Shown here: one piece after another, positions 26,801 through 38,800 of the stretch
How positions within the stretch are numbered: position 1 is the stretch's first letter
How the letters are laid out: every line of letters begins with the position of its first letter
Source of the DNA: Zygnema cylindricum
Taxonomy: Eukaryota; Streptophyta; Zygnematophyceae; Zygnematales; Zygnemataceae
NCBI GenBank assembly: GCA_037447655.1
Contig: JBBHKE010001643.1
Coordinates: 62,001 to 126,000 of the forward strand
DNA length: 64,000 bases
Direction of reading: 5' to 3'
The notes under the pieces: generated by a model
The model's database searches: none
What the model was told of the DNA's origin: nothing
The model's input: only the letters and a program-made list of their open reading frames with translations
Position numbers and translations under genes: made by a program

Positions 26801-29800
26801 GAGAGGGAGAGAATGAGGGTGAGAGAGAAGGAGAGGGATAGAGAGAGTTAGAGGTCGAGGCGAGGGCGAGTGCGAGGGATAGGGAGATGGTGAGGGAGAG
26901 GGAATGGGAGAGAGCGAAAGCGTGGGTGAGGGCGAGGGAGAAAGATGGAAAGTTTCAGGGGGAGAGGTAGTGAGAGGAAGAGGGAGGGATAAGGAGGGGA
27001 GTGGGAGAGGGAGTGGGGGAGTGGGAGCGGGAGAGGGGGAGGGGAGAGGGAGGGAGACGGAGAGGGAGAGGGAGGAGGAAAAGGAGAGGGAGGGGGAGAT
27101 GGAGAGGGAGTGGAAGGTTGGGTGGTAAAGAGAGACGGAGGGAGGATGGGAGAGGGGCAAGTATGATATCAAATAATCTTTACAATAGCCAATAATATAT
27201 ATAATTAAAATCATACCAATAATAATAATTATCATTAATAATTTTAAAAAGTGGATGATATTAATTTAAATAATATTTAATTATTATAATTCTTTTAAAT
27301 AATAATAAATATTGTTGTTTAATAATAATCAGATTAAAAATTTAAAATCATAATTTTTCCTAATTAAACTTATCATTTTTAACGATAACTTATAATAACT
27401 AATTTTCGTTAAAAATCATTACTATTTGAAAAAACGCATAGTCATAAAGAACAAGAGATAATAATAAATAACTTTGATCAATTTAGAACAGTAATGAAAA
27501 ATAACTTCCTGAAATGGATATTGAATCTATAAATAAAAATAATATCAACGAATGATTATGAATAACAATGTATGATAATATTCATACTAAGTTCGAAATT
27601 ACTAATAATGAATATATAGTCAATAATATTTAATAGCAATTTAAAATAATCAAGAATAAGCTATAATAATCAATAATAATCTACAGTATTCGATAATAAG
27701 CAATAAAAGTCTATTGTAATTAATAATTGTCGATGATTCTATTAATAATCAAAAATAATTAACAATAATCAATAAAAGCAACCATAATTTATTATAAATA
27801 ATCAAAATCATCTACAAAAATAAATAAATAATAAGAGATAATAAAAATCAACTAGAAATAAAAATAAATAATAAATAATAAAAAATAATAAGAAATAATA
27901 ATAAAGTACAAAAAGACTAAGGAATTATAATTTCTTATAAAAATTTATTTACAATAATTGAAATAATAAAAAATAACAAGAAATTACAAGACACAACAGG
28001 AAGTAATCGTAGATAATAGGAAATTACATTAAAATTATAAGAATTATAAGAAATTATAAAAAATAATAAAAATAATAAGAAATAAAAAGAAATAATAAGT
28101 ATAAATAATATGAATTTGTAATAAGATATTATAATAATAAAGAAAAAATAAATTAGTGTTAATAGTAAATAATAACAATAAAAAGAAAAATTATAATAAT
28201 GATTAAAAATAATCGTTAATAATAAAAAATGATAATAAACAATAATAGATTGATAAGTAGTAATAATATTAATAATAAATAATAACAAATGATATAATAA
28301 TAAAAATAATAAATCATAAATGATATAAGAATAAATAACAATAAATTTACAATGATACACTATAATATTCAATAATGATAAATGATAATAAGTAATTATA
28401 AATAAAAATATAAAATGATAACAACCAGTAATAAGTAATAATGTTAGGTTTTAATAGATAATAATCAATAACAATAACGGATTGTAATAAATAACAGTAA
28501 TATATGATGAACAATGATAACAAATAGATGATAATAAAAAATAATAATAAATAATAATAATAATAAAAATACGAAAAAAGTACTAAATACTAATAATAAA
28601 TAATAATAAACAATTGTCATAGATAATAATATTAAATACAATAAACAATAAAAAATAATTATTAATAATAATAAATAACAATAATAAGTAATAACAAATT
28701 TTAATTTTCAATTATAAATAGTAATAAAGGATAAAAATAAACAATGATGCTAAAGGATAATAATGAATGATAATAAATAATCATTAATATTAAATAATAA
28801 TAATAAATAACAACAATTGATAATGATAGATAATAATAGATAATAATTGATAATAATTAATAACAATAATAAACAATAAAAAATAAAATAATAAATAATA
28901 TCATAATAGTAATAAATGATTATAAACAATAATAATAGATGACGATAAATATCAATAAATAATCATAGTAGATAATAATAAATAACAATAATAAATAATA
29001 ATTAATCTTGAATAATAGCAAATAACAATATTAGTAGATAATAATGGATAATAATAGCTAATAATAGGAAATAATAAATAATATTAAACAACCATAAAAA
29101 ATAATAAATAATTATTATAATAATTATAATTTCTACAAAAAATTGAAATTGCACTCTAATTTTTCCACAGGACGTTCTATCTTTCTCTCCCAAAGTTAAA
29201 CATTCTTATGTGTTAGACGTTTTGGGGGGATGGGTGTTGGTGGGATGTGACTGTTCGGTGTCACAGTTGTCTCTATAACAACCAATTGAGTGGAAGCATT
29301 CCATCGTCCATCGGTGATTTGATATCCCTATCATACTTGTAAGACACACGACACTATGCTATGTTCTATGTGGAGCAAGCGAAAAATTATACACTTATGA
29401 ATAAAATCTTCTATCATGAAGCTATGAATATGAATATGATATATAAATATAAATCTCTTATATTACAATTATTTTATGAATAATAAAATTAAAAAATAAA
29501 AGTTGTTATCATCAATAAAACTAAATAATAATTTTATATATTTTTGTCGAAAAAATAATATTTATTTAAAATGATAACAATTAATAGTAATAATTAAAAA
29601 AAAACAATCACAATACTTTTTGTTTATAAAAATAGAATTAACTACTCATAATAATGATAATTAGTAAAAAACAATAAATTGAAGTAATCGATATAATTCA
29701 ATAATAATTAAAAAAGATTAAAATTAAGAAGCGATAATAATCAATATTAATTAATAATAATCAGTAATAATAAATAGTAATAAATTTTAATCAATCATAC

Positions 29801-32800
29801 TCAATCATAAAAGACAATGAAAAATGATAATGCATAACAAAAAATAATAAAAAGTAATAAATCATAAAAAATAATACTAAATAATAACATCTAATAGTAA
29901 TTTACTAAATAATCGTAGTTCATTAAATAATAGTAAATAATAATAAATACAATTAAATGAAAGTTAATAATTAGAAATAAGACTAAACAATCATAAATAA
30001 AAAGAACTAAAAGTAAGAAATAGCAAATGTAAAAATAATTGTAAATCATAGTTAGAATGAAATATGCTAATACATCATTACTAAATGATAAAAAAATATA
30101 GTATAGTGAATAAAAAGAAATTATTGTAACTAATAATTAATCATACTAAATGATAATAAATCATGGTAAAAAACAGTAAATCAAAATAATTAATAAATGA
30201 TGATATATAATAATCAATAATAATCAATTAGAAAAACAAAAAATAATAAAAAACTATACATAACAAGAAATAACACAAAATCATAATATATAACTATAGT
30301 AAATAATAATAACAGATAATCTTAAATAAGAATGAAAAATAATTTAAAAATAGATTATAGTAAATAATTATCATGAATATTAATTGATATTAATAAATTA
30401 TAATGATTGATAATAATAAATAATAAACCAATAATGTTTAATAATAAAAAACAATAATGTATAAGAATAATAATAAGTGATGTTAAATAATAGCAATTAT
30501 TTAAAAAAAAAAGTAAATAATAGTAAAAACTAGTAAACAATAGTAAATCCTAATGAATAATGTTAAATTATAGTAAGTAACCATAAATCATAATAAATAG
30601 TAATAAATCATAAAAAAAACAGATCACTGTAAATAATAAATCATTTAAAATAAAATATAAACCATAGTAAATAACAATAAAGCATAAAGGGAGGGGGAGG
30701 GGGAGGGGGATCTTATAATAATAAATATAATATATAATAGTGAACAATATTAAATAATCCCAAATATTAACAATAATAAAATCTCTAATATACGAGCAGC
30801 AAAGGGACATTCATTTTTTTTTTCTCTTAAGTTCTTATGTTTTAGATGCTTTGGGAGGGCGGGTGTTGGTGGGGTGTGAATATTCGGTATCACAGAGATC
30901 TACATGGCAACATGTTGAGTGGAAGCATTCCATCGTCCATCGTTCAAATGACATCTCTGCATTATTTGTAAGACACGCAAAACTATGGCTATGCTGTATG
31001 TGAAGCAAAAGAGAGAAATAGTTAATTTGATAGTTAACATTTAGATAAAACATTTATAGAAATAATATTGACAGCGAATCCTAAAAACGAAAAAAGAGGT
31101 TACTAATCAGGTAAATGATAACGACGATAATAATAGTTATGAAAATTATTTATACTATCAAAATGGAAAAGGAAAGGCTTTGAAAATGGGGAAGATATTG
31201 CCATAGGGGTCTGATAAGCCTGTTGAGAAAGAGAGCTATTAAGGATATAAGAGGGGAAAAGTGGAAAATGAAGGCTTTTAAGGGTATTGTTTTCTAACAT
31301 TTTTATAAATTTTTAGAGGGAAAGTGTGATTATAAGTGGAGTCTATAGAGTGCTACTTTGAGAAGAGATTTTCATTGAGAATAACAAATAATAAAATGGC
31401 TATGTTTTACCTAAAGCAAGGGAAAGAAATAATTAACATGTTAGAATCAAAATTATTAGAATATAGAAATGATATTGTCAACAACTACTAAGAATAACAA
31501 CCATTATAAATCAAAATATTAAAAAATAACGAAAATGAGTTATTAAAACTATTCGTAATATCAAAATAGGTAAAACAAGTCAAAACGGGAAATAGGGGGA
31601 GTGATGTTACCATTGAAGCCCGATAGGCCTATAGGACGGATGGTTATGGCGTGCTCTATACGGTGTGGGGAGGGGGAAAGTGGTGGAAGGCAAGGTTTTA
31701 AAAGAGTTGTTTTTTAAGAGTTTTTATGATTTTTTAGGGGGGAGGGGTCGTTTTTAAGTGGAGTCTAAAGGGTGATACTTGGGGGAAAAATGGTAACCAT
31801 TTTATTTACAAATAGTAAAAATTAAAATAAAAGTAAATAATCATAAAGATAATTTATTAAAATAGCAGCAATTCTAATAAAGAAAAAAAAGACATAATAA
31901 TACTAATTGTCGTTATAAAATTGATAACATATATAAACACAAAAACAAAAAAATCATAATTATAAATAATGAATGTCAATAACGATTACCAATTATGACG
32001 GTCAGTAAGAACAGAAATATAATTACAATTACTAGTGCTATTGTTAAGAGAGGGAGAGGGCGAGGGCGAAAGCGAGGGCGAGGGCGAGAGAGAGAGAGGG
32101 AGAGGGAGAGGGAGAGAGAAAAATAAGAAATAATAATAGCAGATAATAACACATGATTTTAACAAACAATAATGATTAAAAAAATAATAAATAATAAACA
32201 ACAAAAATAATATTGAATGGTAATAAGAATGAAGAACAATAATAAACAATAAAAAGCAATAATAAATAATAATGGATATTACAAAATAAAAATAATCAAT
32301 ATTTAATAATTAAAAATGATAGATAATAATAAACGACAAATATATAGTAAATACAATAATTAAATACATAGTAAATAATAACAGATTATTGCAAATAACA
32401 ATATAAATCATCGCCAATAAAAATAAATAATAATAAATAATAATAAATTATAATAAATCATAATTAATTAAAATAATTTATTATAAACTATTATAAAAAT
32501 TATTTAATAATAAGAATAGCATCATTAATGTTACGAGAGGTAAAAACAGCACGCTGTTTTTTTATCTTAACTACTATCTTTTTCACGCAAAGCTTAACAT
32601 TCTTATGCTTTAGATGCTTTGGGGAGGTGGGTGTTGGTGGGGTGTGAATGTTTTTTGTCGAAGTTATCTACATGAAAACCAATTGAGTGGAAGCATTTCA
32701 CCGTCCATCAGTCAACTGACATCCCTATATCTCGCGTAAGACCTGACAGTATGTAATATTGTATGTGATGCAAGAAAGAAATTATTAAAAATTATAGTTA

Positions 32801-35800
32801 GAATTTGAATTAAAAATTTATGGAAAAAAAATTAGAATTAAGAAGGACAACAATATCTAATCAGAATGTTAAATAATAACGATGACAGTAATAGATATCA
32901 AAATTTCCAAAGTTTAAAATTGTGAAAAAATGAGGGTACTTAACAAAAAAAAATTGCGATGAAGACCCGATAGGCCTGTTGAGACAGATGGCTTTAAAGG
33001 TACAAAAAGGGAGAAAGTGGTGAAAAAACGGTTTAAAGGGTGTTATTTTCTATTTTTTTTATGAATTTTTAGTAGGAGAGGGTGTTTTTAATTGGAGAAT
33101 ACAAAGTGCTACTTGGGAGTAAAGGTCTAACCATTATATTAAAAAATAAAAGATAATATTGTTTTAGGAGAGAAAGGGAACGGGAGGGAGAGGGAGAAGG
33201 GAGAAAGAGAGGGGGAGGGATAGGGACAGGGAGAGGAAATATGAGAAAGAGTGGCGGAGAGAGAGAGGGAGGGAGAGGCAAAGGAAGAGGGAGAGTGCAA
33301 GAGCGAGAGCAAGAGGGAACGCAAGAGGGAGAGGGAGAGGGAGATGGCGAGGCAGTGGCAATGGGAGAGGGATAGGGGGAGTTGTTAAGAGAGGGAGAGG
33401 GCGAGGGCGAAAGCGAGGGCGAGGGCGAGGGCGAGGGAGAGAGAGAGGGAGAGGGAGAGGGAGAGGGCGAGAAAAATAAGAAATAATAATAACAGATAAT
33501 AACACATGATTTTAACAAACAATAGGGGGGGAGTGATGTTACCATTGAAGCCCGATAGGCCTATAGGACGGATGGTTATGGCGTGCTCTATACGGTGTAG
33601 GGAGAGGGAAAGTGGTGGAAGGCAAGGTTTTTAAAGTGTTGTTTTCTAAGAGTTTATGATTTTTTAGGGGGGAGAGGTTGTTTTTAAGTGAAGTCTAGAG
33701 GTTGATACTTGGGGGAAAAAGGGTAACCATTTTATTTACAAGTGTTATTGTTAAGAGATGGAGAGGGCGAGGGCGAAAGCGAGGGCGAGCGCGAGGGAGA
33801 GAGAGAGGGAGATGGAGAGGGAGAGAGAAAAATAAGAAATAATAATAACCTATAATAACACATGTTTTTAACAAACAATAATGATTAAAAAAATCATAAA
33901 TAATAAACAATAAAAATAAAATTTTGAATGGTAATAAGAATTAATAACAATCATAAACAATAACAAAATAAAATTTTGAATGGTAAGAAGAGTTAATAAC
34001 AATCATAAACAATAAAAAACAATAATAAATAATAATAATGGGTATTACAAAATAAGTATAATCAATAACAGTAAGTAAATATGATAGATAATAATAAACG
34101 ACACATATATAATAATTAATTACATAGTAAATAATAACAGATTATTGCAAATAACAATATAAATCATATATTAATAAATCATTGCCAATAAAAATAAATA
34201 ATAATGAATTATAATAAATCATAATTAATTAATATAATATGTTATAGACTATTATAAAAAATATTTAATAATAAGAATAGCATCATTAATATTACGAAAG
34301 GTAAAAACAACACGCTATTTTTTTATCTTAACTACTATCTTTTTCACGCAAAGCTTAACATTCTTATGTTTTGGATGCTCTGGGAGGTGGGTGTTTGTGG
34401 GGTGTGAATTTTTGTTGTCGCAGATATCTACATGACAACCAGTTGAGTGGAAGCATTTCACCGTTCATCAGTCAAGTGACATCCCTATATGTCGCGTAAG
34501 ACACACGACACTATGTAATATTGTATGTGATGCAAGAGAGAGAAATAGTTGGAAATTATAGTTAGGATTCAAATAAAAAATTTGTGGAAAAAACATTAGC
34601 AACAATTGCTAAAAATGACAACAGTATCTAATGAAAATGTTGAATAATATCGACGACAGGAATACTCATCAAAATTTCCATAGTGTAAAAATGTGAAAAA
34701 ATGAGGGTACTTCAAGAAAGTATTACGATAGAGGCCTGATAGGCCCGTTTAGACAGATGGCTATAGCGTGCTTTTAGAGGTACAAAAAGGGAGAAAGTGG
34801 TGATTAAAAGGTTTTAAGGGTGTTGTTTTCTAAATTTTTTAATATATATTTAGTAAGAGGGATTTTTTAATCAGGGAATATAAAGTGCTACTTGGGAGTA
34901 CAAGTCTAACCATTTTATTAAAAATAAACAGATAATATTATTATAGGAGAGAAAAAGAACGGGAGTGGGATGTACAATCGATAAACAAAATGGTAGAAAA
35001 AAGAACAAAAGAATATGTGGAAGCAAAGATGAGAAGAAGAGAGCACTCTAGCAAAAGACAAATATATATAACATCCTCTTCACTCAAAGCTTAACATTCT
35101 TAAACCTTAACATTTTTACGTTTTAGACGCTTTGGGAGGAGGTGGGTGTTGGAGGCATGTGAATGTTCTGTCGCAGAGACCTATCTAACAACCAGTTGAC
35201 TGGAAGCATTCCATCGTCCATCAATCAAGTGACATCCCTCGTATGGCTGTAAGACACAAGACTTTATGACTCTATTCTATGGAAACGAAGAGAGAAATAT
35301 AGCTTAAAATAATAGTTAGAATCTAAATAAAAAAATTATAGAAATAGTATCAAGACAACTACTAAAAATGACAATGTTTATAAACTAAAATATCGAATGA
35401 AAAAGACGACAACAATAGAAAATGTGAAAATGGGAAAGAGGGAGGGTTTTTAGGGGAAAGATATTGCAGTGGAAGCCCGATAGGCCTATTGAGGCGGAAA
35501 TTTATTGCTTACTTTTTAGGGTACGAGGAGAAAGTGATAAAAGGAAGGTTTTTAAGGGTGTCGTTTTCTAAAAGTTTTTATGAATTTGTAGGCCGAGGTG
35601 TTTTCAATTGGAGTCTATAGAATGCTAATTGGGGGAAGAGGGTTAACCGTTTTATTTAAAAATAAAAAAATAAATATATATATTATGAATGGGAATTAAC
35701 CATAATAATGGTATAAAATAATAATAATTCTAAAAAAAAAAACAGCAAGTCATAATAAAAACAGAAACAATTATCAACACAAAATAGTAAAAATCATGGT

Positions 35801-38800
35801 TATTACTAATCCATGTCAATAATAAAAACTAGCTATAAAAGTTAATGAAACAAGAACAGTTATTGATGATAATTACTATAAACTACAATACCATTAATAA
35901 CTAGTAATTAGTTATAACATAATACGTTAAAATTTATTGAAGAATTAAATAAATATAGCAATAGTAATTACTTATAATGACTCAGTCGCAATAATAATAT
36001 CTGAAATGTGTGATACTTATGATAATAATAAGTACCATTAAAAATGATAGGTACCAATAGCTTCATCTAAAAATGAGTATAATAATAAAATGTATTTAAC
36101 AATAATTACTAATAATAATCATTATTACTGCAAAAAGAGTTGCATTGCAAGCTATGTATGTCCTGTTTAGATGGAGAGTTATAAAGTGCTCTTAGAGGGT
36201 AAAAAATAGAAGAAGAAGGGGGGTGGAGGGGGGGGGTTTTGAGTGTATAATTTCTAAGAGGGTTTTATGGTTTGATTTGGGATTTTTATGGGGTTTAGAA
36301 GGCCAGATTGGGACTGTCAAGGTAAAAAAGGGGAGAGATCAAATAAAAGAGTGAAAAGACGAGGGAGGCGGAGTAGCGAGAGAGAGAAAGAGGGAGAGAG
36401 TTTTCAATATGCATTTATACAATAATTAGTAATGAAAGTAAGCAATTAATATACTCAGTAATATAAAATGGATACTAATAATCAACTCTAATGATAATCA
36501 CAAGAGAAAAAAAATAAGAAATTATACTTATAAATAATAATAGGAAAATAAATAATAAGTAGACGTAATGCTTAGTACTTACGATAATAAAAACTAAGAA
36601 TTTAAGGCACCAATCATGTTGACAATTTCGAATAATCATTATCATTAAAAGCCTTTATAAATGATAATAAAAATAATCAAAATTATTCCCGTAAATATAA
36701 ATAAATAATAATAGAAATAAATTTGTCCAAAAGAAATTTTAAACTTAAATAATAAAAATTGTTAGTTATGATATAAAAACTCAATAAAAATACTAGCTTA
36801 TAAAATAAGTATTAACAAAAACCGATAATGATAATGAATAAAAAAGAACGAAAAAAAGGACAAAGGCGAGAATGAGAGCGTAGGCGAGGACGGGGGAGAA
36901 AGAGAGGGAGAGGCGGAGGGAGAGAAGGGGGATGAGGGAGAGAGAGAGGGAGGGGGAGAGGGAGGGAGAGGGAGAAGAGAGAGAGGGAGACGACGAAAGC
37001 TTATTTATATAAAACTCAAAATAAATTTTGCGGGGGAAGGGAGGGTAGAGGGAGAGGAAGATGGGGAAGAAGAGAGAGGGAGAATTAGAGGGAGAGGGAG
37101 GAGGGGCAGAGAGAGAGGGAGAGGGTGAATGAGAGGGAGGGAGAGAGAGATGGAGGAGATTGAGAGGGAGAGGTATATTGAGAGGGAGAGAGAGAGGGAG
37201 AGGGAGAGGGAAAAGAGAGGGAGAGGGAGAGGGAGAGTGAGAGGGAGTGGGAGATTGAGAGGGGTAGAGAAGGAGAGGGAGAGAAAGAGGGAGAAAAAAT
37301 GGGTAAAGGATAGGGAGAGAGATAGGGAGAGAAGGCGAAGAGGAGGTGAGAGGGGGAAAGAGGGAGAGGGAGTGGGATGGAGGGAGAGAGGGAAAGAGGG
37401 AGGGATAGATAGCGGGAGAGAAAAGGATTATAATAATTAATGATGATATTAAATACGGATTATAATAATAACTAATAGTTTTTATATTAACAATCAATAT
37501 CAGTTATAATACCAATCAATAATAATTGTATTAACAAGGTATGATAGTTGTAATAATATTTAATAATAATTCATATAATATTTAATTTTATTTATCATTA
37601 TATTTGATGCTATTTACAATAGCATGTAAAAGTCACAATAATAATGTTTAATGATAATTAACATAATACATCGATAAGTAGTAATTAATTTAATGAAACG
37701 AAATATTAATAATAATAATGTTCCTAAATTATTTATTACAATAGTTTATGATTATTTTACTTTTATCTATTAATCATTAATATAACATAATAATAATGTA
37801 TAATATTTATTGAAGCAACAATAACTAATTATAGCTTTTAGTTTTAATAATAACAAATTTTAATTTCTAATCATTAAGAGTTTTTTAGGTAACAATGAAT
37901 AGTTACGAATAATAATGAACAATAGTGAATAATAAAATATAATAATAAATGATAATGAATATTAATGAATCATTATAAGTTTAAATTAAAACATGAGTAT
38001 CATTATATAATAAAAATTAATAATGAATTTGGAATAAATGATCAATTACATTCAATAATAATCAAAAATAATCAAGAATAAACAATAATAAGCATAAGTA
38101 AGCAATATAAGCAATAATAATTCATAATAAGCAATAATTATAAATATTAAGCATCAACAAGAAATATTAATAAAAACAAATTAAAAAAAAAAAGTGAAAA
38201 ATTACAAAAAACTAATGAGGTATTATAATAAATTATAAAAAAAAATCAAAACTAATAAGCAATTGCAAAAAAATATCAAGGAATTATAATAAATTTTAAA
38301 TATCAGAGAAAAAATACAAAATAATAAGAAATAATAGTATTTAGGTGTTAACGTTTGTAAATGTCAATTGCAACAGTTGAGATTTTAAGATAAGATATAT
38401 TTTAAAAATGTCAACAAAATGTCAAAAACATCGGCCATTAATTATATGCATGTAAAGTAAAATCATATTCTTCGTTAATTAATATTCCCAGGAAATGAGC
38501 TATTCATGTGTAGTAGATACGGATCATTTTTGAAAAATCCTCACCGCTTTTTTAAAGCGGTGCGTAGCTTGTCTATAATATGAAATTTTTATAACGTCTT
38601 TTTAATGATATGTTTGTTATTAGTCACGCTTCATGTTTTCATGGACATTTTTATTTATAAGACGTTTCGTCTTCGATTTTTACGGCTTACAAGCTGTTTT
38701 TCTTTTTAAAATGCGGTCCATATTTACAGGAATATTAGTGGCAACTACTTCACGGGGCCTATATTCAGAGTCAATGGACAACCAAGCTGTGCAGAGTTGA

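Noticed and set aside
25792-27195. Plus-strand Gly/Arg/Glu-rich frames resembling RGG proteins
   Set aside because: Direct translation of GAGGGCGAGGG repeats, with no start context, no family and intronic location.
25743-27235. Minus-strand frames of 270 and 425 codons, Pro/Leu/Ser-rich
   Set aside because: Same composition artefact of a polypurine tract. The longer one also runs into AAT-type repeat.
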